Below are positions 1 through 9,081 of a stretch of 64,000 bases of DNA, one piece after another (position 1 is the first letter of the stretch; the number at the start of each line of letters is the position of its first letter). The notes under the pieces were generated by a model that saw only the letters and a program-made list of their open reading frames with translations, was not told the DNA's origin and made no database searches. The DNA comes from G965197405 sp965197405. Lineage in GTDB: Bacteria > Chloroflexota > Dehalococcoidia > Lucifugimonadales > JAGWBF01. The stretch covers positions 2,356,001 through 2,420,000 of the forward strand of contig OZ240206.1 of assembly GCA_965197405.1 (NCBI GenBank). Reading direction: 5' to 3'. The translations under genes were made by a program, and so were the position numbers.

Positions 1-170
1 TGCATTGCGGCCGGGCACTGATTCGTTCTCGGATTTGGGACCCGGAGGTCCAAATTGACCGTTTGGCCTATCCGACCTATGGGCAAGTGCTGTCGGACCA
101 AATTAAGGGAGCGAACGCCGAGGAGATAGACGCCTCCGAGGACGAGGCCAATCGCCACCGTCTCTATTGA
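1..170 (+). CDS. C-terminus of an FMN-dependent PPOX-type flavoprotein (partial)
   Basis: The window opens inside a gene whose codons start at base 3 and which ends with TGA at 168-170. The 55 visible residues include CGRALIRSRIWDPE and LAYPTYGQVLSDQIKG. This Cys-x-x-Ala-Leu-x-Arg-Ser-x-x-Trp-Asp-Pro-Glu pattern is typical of the end of pyridoxamine-5'-phosphate-oxidase-like flavoproteins of the MSMEG_1061 type. The rest lies upstream of the window. It converges on the next gene with about 50 bp between stop codons. Substrates of this family are mostly unknown, so only the fold-level call is made. Confidence 0.6.
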   Translation, partial: HCGRALIRSRIWDPEVQIDRLAYPTYGQVLSDQIKGANAEEIDASEDEANRHRLY

Positions 171-222
171 ACCTAACTAGCCTCCCCCTTCTTAACAATA
201 CAATAGCATAGCCCCCGTCGTC

Positions 223-1911
223 TCAGGACGCTATCAGCCCTTCCTGGGGCTGTGTCCAGGGTAGATTATAGATAGGCGCGAACTGTGGAGCGCGCGGCAT
301 TGGCATCCGCCCGAAGGGCACGTCAATGACCACCGGCGCCCGGCGTTCCAGCGCAAGCGGAATCAGCGTTCCCAGGTCCATTGGGTCGTCCGCCCTCATG
401 CCGACTGCGCCGAAGGACTCGGCGAACTTCACGAAGTCCGGGTTGACCAAATCGGTCTCGTAAGTTCCGGCGAAGAAGTCGTCCAGGTCGCGGGCAACGT
501 TGCCGTAGGAGTCGTTTCTGAAGAGGATGGTCGTTACGTTGATTCCGTACTTGACCGCCGTGGAAAGCTCGGAGGAGTTGAACATGAACCCGCCGTCTCC
601 GACCATGCACACCACGGGGCGGTCGGGTCTACCCACCTTCGCGCCCAGCGCCGTCGGGAATGAATAGCCGAGGTTGAACGAGTACCCGGAATCTATGTAC
701 GTCTTTGGCTGGTTCACCTGGTAGTGGGTGCGGGCGTAGTAGCCGAACTGCGTGATTCCCCAGACTATGAAAGCGTCCTCCGGGATGCTCTTCTGGATTG
801 TCTCTAGAATCGCGTATTGCGGCTCCTTGAGCCGGATGTCGTAGTAGGCAATCAGGCTCCGGGCCGCGGCGACCGCTTCGGCCGGCGACGGACGCTCTCC
901 CGCCCCGGCCTCTATGAGGAAGGGGAGCATGGCCTCGATGGTCGCCCTGGCGTAGCCATGCAGGGGGATGGTGTTGGACTGCACCCTCGTGAGATCGGTG
1001 TCCTCTATGTTGATGTTGACCAGCGTGGACGACTCACCGGCCGGATTGCCCAGCGAAAAGCGTGCGCCGATTCCTATCACGACGTCGGCGGACTGCATCA
1101 CTTCATAAAGCTGGTTCATCTCCTGTCTCTCACCCCGAGGGCTGAAACACGCGCCGTAGGACAGAGGGTGGCTGTCGGGAATGGTCCCCTTGCCGCCGCT
1201 GGAGGTAATCACGGGTATGCTCGTTGCTTCGGCCAGCTTGACGAGGGCTTCCTCCGCGTCGGACCGCGCCACCCCGCCGCCGGCGTATATCAGGGGCAGG
1301 CGAGATTGGGCGATGACTCGGGCGGCCTCCCGAAGCTGCTCCGGGCTGGGCACAATTCGCGAGACGGGGGCCGGGTCCCGCAGCGTGACCTCCTCCTGCT
1401 CCACCGAGGCCTCGGGCGGGACCTCTATCAGAACGGGACGGGGACGACCGCTGCGCATCTGCCTGAAGGCTTCGGACACGGCGGCCGGTATCTCACGGGG
1501 CCTGAGCGCCCGCCGCTGCCACTTGGTCACGGGGCGCACTACGTCCGGCTGGTCCGAGATTTCATGGACGGCCCCCAGGTTCTTGCCAATCAGGCCGCGC
1601 GGGACCTGGCCGGCAATGACGAGCACCGGCGAGGAGCGAGCGTACGCGGTGGCCAGGACGGAAGCGGCATTGTACAGGCCCGTGCCCGGGACCACCAGGG
1701 CCACCCCCGGTTTTCCTGATGCGCGAGCGTAGCCGTCGGCCATGTATGTCGCGGCCTGCTCGTGGCGGGTCGTGACCATGCGAATGCCGGGATCGTCCCG
1801 TATCGCGGCGATGATCCCGTACATCTGTATGCCCGGGATACCGAATATGACTTCAACGCCTTCCCTTACGAGGGACTTCACCAGGGCTTCGCCCCCGCTC
1901 ATTTTGACCAT
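223..1911 (-). CDS. Thiamine-diphosphate-dependent enzyme, acetolactate synthase large-subunit-like
   Basis: The 562-residue length matches the acetolactate synthase/benzoylformate decarboxylase/oxalyl-CoA decarboxylase superfamily. The N-terminal pyrimidine-binding domain has the catalytic glutamate in RHEQAATYMADGYAR (E51). A central FAD/CoA-fold domain follows, then a C-terminal PP domain with the metal/ThDP motif starting GDGGFMFNSSELS and ending near ND. The protein is cytosolic. No regulatory subunit (ilvN-like) or other branched-chain amino-acid gene is adjacent, so a biosynthetic acetolactate synthase role is not supported; a decarboxylase or carboligase of unknown substrate is as likely. 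The start is M1, with GGATGAAG upstream; M4 is an alternative. Confidence 0.85.
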   Translation of the reverse strand: MVKMSGGEALVKSLVREGVEVIFGIPGIQMYGIIAAIRDDPGIRMVTTRHEQAATYMADGYARASGKPGVALVVPGTGLYNAASVLATAYARSSPVLVIAGQVPRGLIGKNLGAVHEISDQPDVVRPVTKWQRRALRPREIPAAVSEAFRQMRSGRPRPVLIEVPPEASVEQEEVTLRDPAPVSRIVPSPEQLREAARVIAQSRLPLIYAGGGVARSDAEEALVKLAEATSIPVITSSGGKGTIPDSHPLSYGACFSPRGERQEMNQLYEVMQSADVVIGIGARFSLGNPAGESSTLVNINIEDTDLTRVQSNTIPLHGYARATIEAMLPFLIEAGAGERPSPAEAVAAARSLIAYYDIRLKEPQYAILETIQKSIPEDAFIVWGITQFGYYARTHYQVNQPKTYIDSGYSFNLGYSFPTALGAKVGRPDRPVVCMVGDGGFMFNSSELSTAVKYGINVTTILFRNDSYGNVARDLDDFFAGTYETDLVNPDFVKFAESFGAVGMRADDPMDLGTLIPLALERRAPVVIDVPFGRMPMPRAPQFAPIYNLPWTQPQEGLIAS

Positions 1912-2062
1912 GCTTCATCCACTCCGTCCGGCTGGCCCAGGGCGCGCCGTAAAGCAATTGGAACAGGTCATAAGGTCCGGCTCGTCGTCAACATCCGGGG
2001 GTCTTGTGAGGTCTCTATATAATCGTGCCTGGGCGACCCGTAGGGACGTTGTTCATGTGGAG

Positions 2063-2085
2063 GGTCCGGTACGCGGCGCCGGACC
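2063..2085 (-). terminator. Hairpin just downstream of the STAS gene
   Basis: A perfect 7-bp GC stem (GGTCCGG/CCGGACC) with a 9-nt loop begins 3 bp after the stop codon of the STAS gene. It has no T-run, so it is either a weak intrinsic terminator or an mRNA 3'-end stabiliser. Confidence 0.4.
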
Positions 2086-2088
2086 TAA

Positions 2089-2490
2089 TTACTCGCTCAA
2101 TGCGGCGAGCGCATCGGCCTGAGCGGCCTGGGTGGGGATAATCTCGTTGAAGCCACTGATTTGGAACACCTCGCTGATTGGGTCCGAGAGCGAACACACC
2201 CCAAACTTCACATCCCTGTTCTGTAGCTGCTTGGAGACGAGCAGTATGACCCTGAGACCGGCGCTGCTGATGTAGGAGAGGCGCTCGAAGTCCAGGAGCA
2301 TGGCGCTGACATTGCCGTCCAGGAGGCTTTCCAGGGCATCCTGAAACTCACGGGCATTGCTGCCATCCACGCGGCCCGCTGCCTTTGCGATTAGGGTCCC
2401 GGCCTTGCGCTCGCCTTTTATAGTCAAGCCCTTGGTATCGGCGACCGTCCAGGTGGTGACCGCTTCGCCTTCCTGACCGTTAGCTTCCAT
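2089..2490 (-). CDS. STAS-domain anti-sigma factor antagonist (SpoIIAA-like)
   Basis: A 133-residue single-domain STAS protein. The phosphorylatable serine region reads DFERLSYISSAGLRVIL, the classical SpoIIAA/RsbV pattern, in which a partner kinase phosphorylates the Ser preceding AGL. The start is placed at ATG 2490 because AGGGGGG sits a few bases upstream; the frame is open further upstream but without family similarity. No RsbW-type kinase or sigma factor is adjacent. However, the nearby NCS2 permease (4836-6581) ends in a GHKL-like domain that could be a partner. It is divergent from the downstream binding-protein gene. Confidence 0.85.
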   Translation of the reverse strand: MEANGQEGEAVTTWTVADTKGLTIKGERKAGTLIAKAAGRVDGSNAREFQDALESLLDGNVSAMLLDFERLSYISSAGLRVILLVSKQLQNRDVKFGVCSLSDPISEVFQISGFNEIIPTQAAQADALAALSE

Positions 2491-2738
2491 CGCCCCCCTG
2501 GATGGCTGTTCCAGGTCCCATGCGCATCCTCGACATCCTACCACAGGCTATATCAGGCATACAAGCGCCCAATTGGTGAATCCAGTTCTTGTCTAAATAA
2601 CGTACCCTATGATATAAAAGGCGGGGCAATTCGCCTTTACACCACTCCCATGCCGGACTTGGACCTGACCTCGTCTACCGGAAGGTGACTGGAATGAAGA
2701 CCCCGCCCGTACCTCACTTAGCTTACAGGAGGCAACCG

Positions 2739-4772
2739 GTGCCAAAGCTGAACATCCGGACATACTCCGCGCTCCACTGGGCCTTTGCCCTTCTTCTGGT
2801 CTCCGTGCTCGTGCTGGCCGCCTGCTCGGACGGCACACAGGCCACGCCCACGACGCAAGCTACACCCACCACACAGGCCACGCCGACGGCCCAGGTCACA
2901 CCCTCCACAGTACAGGCTACACCCACCACACAGGCCACACCCCCCACAGTACAGGCTACACCCACCCCTCGGCCCACGCCGATGGCCCAGGCCACGCCCA
3001 CCCCTCAGCCCACGCCGACGAGCCAGGCCATGCCCACCCCTCCGAGCACGCCCGTTTCCCAGGCCGACATCGTCGCGCAGCTCAGGAAGAACGCCGAGGA
3101 GTTCGAGTACACCATCGGAAAGCCGGGCGGCTCCCTGACCTTCGCGACCATTTCCGAGCCGCTGACCCTCAACCTGGCCATCTCGAACGATGCCTCGTCG
3201 TCGGGCGTTCTGGGGTATCTCTTCGAGGGCCTGACCGAGACCTCGTGGCTGACCGACCAGGTGGAGCCGGCGCTGGCGGAGTCCTGGAAGCATTCCGATG
3301 ACGGCCTGACCTGGACGTTCAACCTGCGCAGGGACGTGACGTGGCACGACGGGCAGCCCTTCACCGCCCAGGACGTGGACTTTACCTTCAACCGGATTAT
3401 CTACAACGACGACATACCCGCCAGCAGCCGGTCCTCGTTCAACTTCCGCTTCCTGGACGAGGAGAGCGGCGAATGGCAAGAGGCGCAGATGACCGTCACG
3501 GCGCTGGACGAGTACACAGTCGAATGCGTCCTCCCCGTGTCCTTCGCCCCCTTCCTCCGCTCCATGGGAACAGCGATATACCCGGAGCACATCCTCGAGA
3601 AGCACGTGGACGACGGCACCTTCACCGCGACGTGGGACATTGACACGGACCCGTCCGAGATTATCGGCACAGGCCCATTCACCATTGGAAGCTACGTTCC
3701 GGGCGAGAGCGTGGTCATGGAGCGCAACCCGGACTACTGGCTCAAGGACGACGCGGGCAACAGCCTGCCCTACCTGGACGAAATCGTTCAGGTCATCGTC
3801 CCGGACCTGGAGGCCGAGCTTGACAAGTTCCTGGCGGGCGAGTCGGATTCTCATGGAGTGCTGGGCGAGGAGCTCGCGCAGCTCGAACCGCTCCAGGGGC
3901 AGGAAAACTTCACGATATACAGGCGAGGCCCCGCTTTCGGGACCACCTTCCTGGGGTTCAACATGAACCCCGGCAGGAACGCGGACACCGGCAAGCCCTA
4001 CCTGGCGCCTGAAAAGCTAAGGTGGTTCAGTAACACCCAGTTCCGCCGCGCCGTTGCCCACGCCATTGATAAGGACGCCATCATCAGCGACGTGCAGCAC
4101 GGCCTTGGCTACCCCCAGTGGTCCTCCATAAGCCCGGCCGCGGGCGACTTCCACAACCCCAACGTCCGTAGGTACGAATACGACCTGAACAAGGCCAACG
4201 AAATCCTCGACGGCATCGGCTGGATGGACACCGACGGCGACGGGATACGGGAGGACGGCGACGGCAACCCAATCGAGTTCTCGCTGGTGACCAACACCGG
4301 CAACAGCGTGCGCCAGGAAGTCGGTGCGATAATCCATCAGAGTCTGCGAGATATAGGCATCGGGGCGGACTACAAGTTTGTCGAGTTCGCCGACCTCGTC
4401 TCCCAGCTGATCGAGTCCTACGACTGGGAGGCCATGATTATCGGCTTCACCGGCGGGTCGGACCCCTACAGCGGCATCGGCTTCTGGCACAGCAGCGAGG
4501 ACCTGCACCTGTGGTACCCGAACCAGCCGCGGCCGGCGACGAAGTGGGAAGCCCATATTGACGAGCTGTACATCATGGGCAGCCAGGAGTTGGACCGTGA
4601 CAAACGCGTGGGGTACTACCACCGCTCCCAGGAGCTTGCCGCCGAGAACTTGCCCGTGATTTACACAACGCTCTCCGAACGGCTGAGCGCAGTCCGGAAC
4701 ATCTTCGGCAATCTCACGCCCACCCTCTATGCGCTCTACGACACCCGCTATCTGTACCGGACGGACCAATAG
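2739..4772 (+). CDS. ABC-type oligopeptide/nickel-family solute-binding lipoprotein (SBP family 5)
   Basis: The chosen start is GTG 2739, which follows AGGAGG at the ideal distance and gives a typical lipoprotein signal: basic n-region, hydrophobic core, lipobox LAAC. The frame is open to 2685, but that start would bury the signal. After the lipid-anchoring Cys comes about 80 residues of TQATPTTQATPT-type low-complexity linker, then a family-5 SBP domain (EPLTLNLAIS, LAESWKHSDDGLTWTFNLR, HDGQPFTAQDVDFTFNR, IGTGPFTIGSY). The mature protein has about 650 residues. It should sit on the outer face of the membrane and deliver peptides or similar ligands to an importer. No permease or ATPase genes adjoin it, so its transporter is encoded elsewhere. 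Confidence 0.85.
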   Translation: MPKLNIRTYSALHWAFALLLVSVLVLAACSDGTQATPTTQATPTTQATPTAQVTPSTVQATPTTQATPPTVQATPTPRPTPMAQATPTPQPTPTSQAMPTPPSTPVSQADIVAQLRKNAEEFEYTIGKPGGSLTFATISEPLTLNLAISNDASSSGVLGYLFEGLTETSWLTDQVEPALAESWKHSDDGLTWTFNLRRDVTWHDGQPFTAQDVDFTFNRIIYNDDIPASSRSSFNFRFLDEESGEWQEAQMTVTALDEYTVECVLPVSFAPFLRSMGTAIYPEHILEKHVDDGTFTATWDIDTDPSEIIGTGPFTIGSYVPGESVVMERNPDYWLKDDAGNSLPYLDEIVQVIVPDLEAELDKFLAGESDSHGVLGEELAQLEPLQGQENFTIYRRGPAFGTTFLGFNMNPGRNADTGKPYLAPEKLRWFSNTQFRRAVAHAIDKDAIISDVQHGLGYPQWSSISPAAGDFHNPNVRRYEYDLNKANEILDGIGWMDTDGDGIREDGDGNPIEFSLVTNTGNSVRQEVGAIIHQSLRDIGIGADYKFVEFADLVSQLIESYDWEAMIIGFTGGSDPYSGIGFWHSSEDLHLWYPNQPRPATKWEAHIDELYIMGSQELDRDKRVGYYHRSQELAAENLPVIYTTLSERLSAVRNIFGNLTPTLYALYDTRYLYRTDQ

Positions 4773-4803
4773 TATGGCATGTGAAATCCGATAGGCTCGA
4801 GAG

Positions 4804-4826
4804 GCGGCCCGCGAATAGCGGGCCGC
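4804..4826. terminator. Bidirectional terminator hairpin between convergent genes
   Basis: GCGGCCCG and CGGGCCGC form an 8-bp stem around a 7-nt loop in the 63-bp gap between the binding-protein stop and the convergent permease stop. Weak T-rich sequence follows on the plus strand (TTCGCTT). Confidence 0.5.
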
Positions 4827-4835
4827 TTCGCTTAT

Positions 4836-6581
4836 CTATCGCGTCCCAACTGAGCCGACGCGGACCGTTACGATGTCAGTCCCGTGCCACTGCTGGTGCT
4901 TCACGGATGCGGCGTAGTGGTGCAGCATCCGGAGCGAGAACTCACGCTCCGTAGGGGTTTCCGAGTCGTGCTGTTGGAGCTGCCGGACCCGGTCCTCCAG
5001 GTTCTCCTCGCTCGTCGCCCCGATGAACTCCAACTCCGCCACCGGGCCATCGCTGGACGCCAGGACGACCAATCGCCGCTTATTGCGGTCGTCCTGGTCT
5101 TCATCCGGCGGGGCCAGCGCCAGCAGAGTTTCTTCCGCGACTGCGCTCAGCCGGTCCGTCATCTCCGCGTTCCAGCCCTTGCGAGCAGCGAACCTCTCGA
5201 GGAACGCGTTGAGTTCCGGCAAGGCTTCGACGTGGAGTTGCGACTGAAAACGCATACGGCGCTGTCCGGTAAGCTCCAGGAATATAACCAGCGCTATGGC
5301 GGTCAGCCCCCCGGTCGTTATGCCGCTCTGGAACAGCGTCCCCCATACCGGGCCAAGGTGTTGCAGGGAGAGCAGTCCATACTCGAAAGCCGCGCCAATC
5401 CAGAAGGATACCCCCGCGACTACGGCTTTCCGCCTGTCGAGTCCGTCTTGAACAACGGTCCGCGCGCCCTCCATGAATAAAATGCCAATCACCACGAGAA
5501 AGTATCCTGTCATAACGGGGCCGGGGATGGTGCTGAGCAGCCCCGACACTTTGGGCAGAAACGCCACAACGAGGAACACGACGCCGATGCAAAAGCCCAT
5601 GTTTCGGGAAGCGGACCCGGTGATTTGGATGAACGAAACGACGGCCCCATGGCTGACGTTGGGCACCGTACCGATAATGCCGGAAATCAGGTTGGTCACT
5701 CCTACACCCGAGGCTGCCCTCTGCACTTCCCGGTAGTCTATCGCCCGGGCCTGACGCCATGAGACCCGCTGCAGCGCAATGGAGTCTCCGTTGACTTGCA
5801 TGGAGATTATCACGCTGAGGAACAAGAACGCCGGAAGGAGCGTCCAGAAGGAGGTGCCGAAATCTACCCCCAGACCCGGCCACGCGTCGAGTGGGACCCC
5901 CGCCCATGGGGCCTGCATCACCATCTCGATGTCGTAGGTGCCGAAAGCCACGGCGCTCAGACAGCTGGCGACTATTCCGATGACCGGCGCCCAGAGACGC
6001 AATGCGTCCGAGCCGCGAAGGGTGAGCACGGCAACGACGACGAGGGTCGTCAGTGTGGTGATAGGCGCTGCCAGTGGCTCGGGACCCGACGCTTCGTCCA
6101 ACAGATTGAAGAGTACGGAAGCCAGGGCGAGGGTAACGATCATCATCACTGTGCCGCTCACCGTCGGCGTGATGATTCGCCTCAGAACGAACAGCCACTT
6201 GGCGATGACGATTTGGAACGCCGCCGAGAAGAGGACCAGGGTCGCCAGCATTGCCGGCCCGCCTTCGACTATCGCCATGATGCAGAATGGGATGGCGATA
6301 ACGCTTGCGCGCATGGTGAGAACGGCCCCGGCCCCAACCGGCCCGATTCGGACTACTTGCAGCAGTGTGCCCACCCCGACGCCTATCACAGAGGCGAAGA
6401 CCATCCACACCAGGTAGGAATCGTCCCTCCCTGACGCGCCGGCCACGATAACCGGCGTTATCACTATGGTCGCGGAGGCGATGAGGGCGTATTGCAAGCC
6501 TAGCCCCAGGGAAACCAGGTGAGGCGGGCTTTCGTGCGGCTCGTAACGGGGGGTCTGAGAAGATGATGGTGGCGTTGTCAA
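4836..6581 (-). CDS. NCS2 (xanthine/uracil) permease with a C-terminal GHKL-like cytosolic domain
   Basis: Residues 1 to about 435 form a multi-spanning nucleobase:cation symporter-2 core; hallmarks are ISMQVNGDSIALQRV, the conserved-region IIGTVPNVSHGAVVSFIQITG and the terminal helices. Residues 438-581 are unusual: a soluble tail with ARKGWNAEMTDRLSAVAEE, then VAELEFIGATSEENLEDRV. Its order and spacing resemble the N-box and beta strands of RsbW-type GHKL ATPases, but the N-box Asn appears to be replaced. It lies 7 bp downstream of a solute-binding lipoprotein gene in the same direction, so the two are probably co-transcribed. Substrate is likely a purine, pyrimidine or urate; the tail's function is unknown. 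Confidence 0.85.
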   Translation of the reverse strand: MTTPPSSSQTPRYEPHESPPHLVSLGLGLQYALIASATIVITPVIVAGASGRDDSYLVWMVFASVIGVGVGTLLQVVRIGPVGAGAVLTMRASVIAIPFCIMAIVEGGPAMLATLVLFSAAFQIVIAKWLFVLRRIITPTVSGTVMMIVTLALASVLFNLLDEASGPEPLAAPITTLTTLVVVAVLTLRGSDALRLWAPVIGIVASCLSAVAFGTYDIEMVMQAPWAGVPLDAWPGLGVDFGTSFWTLLPAFLFLSVIISMQVNGDSIALQRVSWRQARAIDYREVQRAASGVGVTNLISGIIGTVPNVSHGAVVSFIQITGSASRNMGFCIGVVFLVVAFLPKVSGLLSTIPGPVMTGYFLVVIGILFMEGARTVVQDGLDRRKAVVAGVSFWIGAAFEYGLLSLQHLGPVWGTLFQSGITTGGLTAIALVIFLELTGQRRMRFQSQLHVEALPELNAFLERFAARKGWNAEMTDRLSAVAEETLLALAPPDEDQDDRNKRRLVVLASSDGPVAELEFIGATSEENLEDRVRQLQQHDSETPTEREFSLRMLHHYAASVKHQQWHGTDIVTVRVGSVGTR

Positions 6582-6588
6582 CTGGCGA

Positions 6589-8394
6589 TTAACGGCGCCA
6601 CTCGGCGATATTCCACATCTCGCTGTCCCAGCCGTTAATTCGGACGCCCTTCAGGGTGTTCAGGTGTCCGGAAACGCTGCCCCGGCCCACCAGCGGGATC
6701 TCGTAATAGCTCTGCACGTAGATGTCGTTAAGCTGCTTCACCAGCGCCTCCCGCTCCGGGCCGATTCGGGTTTGGGCAAGCTGGGCAAAGACCTCATCAT
6801 ACTCCGGGTCGCAGGAGCGGGCGTTATTCCCGCTGGCCCAGTTGTTGTCCCGGCTCTGGATGTGTTTGCAGAGGGAGCCGGACAGAGTTTGCTGCGGGTC
6901 TATGCCGGAACCGGAAGCGTACATCTGGACGTCTGCGAAGAACCTGCGATAGGACGCCTCTTTGTCAACCACGGGGTCGCCGCCGAAAAAGACGCTGGCG
7001 TCGTGCTGTACCAGCTCGGTCTCGATGCTTACCTGACGCCACCAATCGCGAATGAGGGCCTGGGTATCCTGCCGGATGGCATTGGCCGTGGTGTGGTAGA
7101 CAATCCGCAGAGGAACGCCGTTGTACTCGCGGATGCCGTCGCCGTCGGTATCCAGGACATTATTATCGTCCAGCAGCCGGTTGGCGCCTTCGATGTCCTG
7201 GGACAGGCACCCGTCGTTTGCGGTCGAAGCGTAGTCCGGGGGGCCTGCGACCAGATTGCACTCAGGCTCAGCGGCGAAGCCGTAGAGGTCCTTTATGAGG
7301 CTGCGGTCTATAGCCAGCGACATGGCTTGACGAATGGGCTTGAAGGCCAGGAAGGGGTGGGGATTTTGCCCATCCAGATATTCGGACCGGTCGTCGCCCA
7401 ACGCAGGGTCCGCATTCGTCTGATTGACGACGATACGCTCCACCGTGCTGGTGAAGGAGACGACCACTTTGCCCAGCCCGGCCGCTTCCATCTCCTCGAG
7501 GGTCTCCGGCTCCACCTGCAAGTTCCAGGCGTAATCGGCCTCGCCCCTTTCCATGACGGCGCGGGCCGCTGAAATCGCATCGCCGCCGCCCTTGAGGACC
7601 ACCCGGTCGAAATAGGGCATCTCTCCCCGGTAGAAGGGGTTGCGCTCGTAAACGGCCTCCTCGTTGGTCTTGAAACCGGTGATGCGATAGGGGCCGGTGC
7701 CCATGGGGGACGTGTTTTGCTCGTCGCAGGTCGTGGCCGCCGCGCCGATGCAGTCGGCGAACTGCGCCCGGCTGATGATGGGCGTTCCGGTGCCGACGAA
7801 GGCGTTGTACGGGTAGGGCGTGGGCGCGTCGAAGGTGATTTTGGCGGTCAGATTGTCGAGGGCTTCCACGGAGGCGATGCCGTCAAATGCGCTGATAGAC
7901 GTGCAGCCCGTATCCTCGTCCACGCAGTAGCGCCAGGTGAACACCACGTCGCCGGCGGTCATGTCGCTGCCGTCCGACCACGTCAGCCCCTCTTTCAGCT
8001 TCCACGTAATCGCCGTCAGGTCCTGGGAGAAGCCGCCGTTCTCAATCGTTGGGATTTCGGCGGCCAGCGCTGTCACGAGGTTGCCGTCGGGGTCGTATTT
8101 AGCCAGGGGTTCCAGCGTAATTGCCCCGGCATCCACGTCTTTAGTGCCGGACGACAGGTAGGACCCGGGCAGAGTTGGGGCCTGCCAGTAGAGGATTGTC
8201 AGGACCTTCTCTTCGGGCGGGGTTTCCGCCTGGGTGGGGACCGGCGCTGCCGTGGGCGTGGGCACGGGCGTGGCTGTGGGCGCAGGCGTAGGTGTAGGAG
8301 CAAGTGTGGGCGTCGCCGTGGGCGTGGACTCGCTGCACGCCATGAACAAGAGCAGAGGGACCAGGACAAGGGCTAGTTTCAGGCAAATGTACAT
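6589..8394 (-). CDS. ABC-type peptide solute-binding lipoprotein (SBP family 5)
   Basis: A 601-residue protein with signal peptide LALVLVPLLLFMAC (lipobox FMAC) and a Thr/Pro/Ala-rich linker to about residue 60. The SBP family-5 domain follows (LEPLAKYDPDGNLVTALAAE, TWSDGSDMTAGDVVFTWRY, MGTGPYRITGF, AMSLAIDRSLI). The ATG is preceded by GGAG at about 7 nt. It is followed after 7 bp by the NCS2 permease gene, an odd partnership because this SBP class normally serves ABC importers. No ABC permease or ATPase is nearby. It may work with a remote transporter, or the pair may be a sensing/uptake unit; this is inference. Confidence 0.85.
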   Translation of the reverse strand: MYICLKLALVLVPLLLFMACSESTPTATPTLAPTPTPAPTATPVPTPTAAPVPTQAETPPEEKVLTILYWQAPTLPGSYLSSGTKDVDAGAITLEPLAKYDPDGNLVTALAAEIPTIENGGFSQDLTAITWKLKEGLTWSDGSDMTAGDVVFTWRYCVDEDTGCTSISAFDGIASVEALDNLTAKITFDAPTPYPYNAFVGTGTPIISRAQFADCIGAAATTCDEQNTSPMGTGPYRITGFKTNEEAVYERNPFYRGEMPYFDRVVLKGGGDAISAARAVMERGEADYAWNLQVEPETLEEMEAAGLGKVVVSFTSTVERIVVNQTNADPALGDDRSEYLDGQNPHPFLAFKPIRQAMSLAIDRSLIKDLYGFAAEPECNLVAGPPDYASTANDGCLSQDIEGANRLLDDNNVLDTDGDGIREYNGVPLRIVYHTTANAIRQDTQALIRDWWRQVSIETELVQHDASVFFGGDPVVDKEASYRRFFADVQMYASGSGIDPQQTLSGSLCKHIQSRDNNWASGNNARSCDPEYDEVFAQLAQTRIGPEREALVKQLNDIYVQSYYEIPLVGRGSVSGHLNTLKGVRINGWDSEMWNIAEWRR

Positions 8395-8559
8395 GAGCTA
8401 GCTCCAAGCAATCCCTTCGTGTGGCGTGGTGGGCCTGAAGGGACTGTGCCGTGAATTTTTCGCCGGGTCGTCTCGATATAAAAGGTCGGAGTGGGTCATG
8501 CAGCACCGGATATTCCCATCGAGCTTCTAACCCGCAAGCGTTGAGGTCCCTCAAACATA

Positions 8560-8852
8560 TCAGTGGCGCACTCGCCGGGCCACTTCGCCGTAGTCGGACA
8601 ATTCCCTGGCCCATTGTGCGCCGCTGAGCGCTGGCAGGGCTTGAGCGCCCCCGGCAAGCTGGGAGTCCGCGGTCTCGATTTGCGGCGGGCCGCCCGGCGA
8701 CGCCTTCGCCTGGGTTGCGTAGTTAAGCGGGCCGCCCAGCTTGGCGCTGACGTGAATGTACACTACCTGATGGTCCTGGTCAAGCCGCCGGTAGACCGCC
8801 TGAAAATCGGCGACGGTAGGTTGGGAGGAATCTGAAATGGCGCCTAACAGAA
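8560..8852 (-). pseudogene. DegV-family fatty-acid-binding protein remnant
   Basis: Reading the minus strand from about 8852 to a TGA at 8560 gives ISDSSQPTVADFQAVYRRL, then VVYIHVSAKLGG and IETADSQLAGG. This follows the DegV pattern (TSQPSPADF, SIHISSKLSGTYNSA, VVDS). Only about 95 residues of a usual 280 remain, with no start codon at the natural N-terminus and a truncated C-terminus, so it is a relic. It lies alone between the binding-protein gene and the proV promoter. Confidence 0.6.
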
Positions 8853-8900
8853 GCCGGAATCAAGGCAGCACGGGCCAGAACAAGACCGCGGTCGGACGGG

Positions 8901-8954
8901 AGCTTAGGCCCCTCGCTCCGCTCTGGCCTGCCCCTGGCTTGAACAGGGCGTGAC
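8901..8954. repeat. Half copy of the dispersed palindromic repeat (family A)
   Basis: This segment matches only the right half of family A: CCCCTCGCTCCGCTC, then GCCTGCCCCTGGCTTGAACA, then GTGACAATTGAAAAGCCCTGG. Compare the complete copy at 37944-38132, which has the same extended end. The rest of 8395-8987 holds only the DegV relic and no other gene. Confidence 0.6.
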
Positions 8955-8987
8955 AATTGAAAAGCCCTGGCAGGCCCGGCACGAAAG

Positions 8988-9016
8988 TTGACAGATAAGG
9001 GGAATCATGCTACATA
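8988..9016 (+). promoter_or_regulatory. Putative sigma-70 promoter of the proV operon
   Basis: A perfect -35 box TTGACA (8988-8993), a 17-bp spacer and a -10 candidate TACATA (9011-9016) lie 66 bp upstream of the proV start codon. The -10 is only a partial match. Confidence 0.45.
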
Positions 9017-9025
9017 ATATGATTC
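9002..9025. promoter_or_regulatory. Inverted repeat overlapping the proV -10 region (operator candidate)
   Basis: GAATCAT (9002-9008) and ATGATTC (9019-9025) are exact inverted half-sites separated by 10 bp. They span the -10 box, which is a typical position for a repressor site. The regulator is unknown. Confidence 0.4.
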
Positions 9026-9081
9026 AGTTAAGCGACTACTTCTCATAGCGGTTCGGAAAGACTCTTTCTTGAGGAATCAAT

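Noticed and set aside
2838..3060. Array of short tandem repeats resembling a CRISPR or satellite
   Set aside because: It is the coding sequence for the TQATPT linker of a lipoprotein; units are codon-multiples without spacers. The same holds for 21557-21740.
8563..8835. 90-codon plus-strand frame
   Set aside because: The minus strand carries the DegV relic; the plus frame has no motif and no ribosome-binding site.
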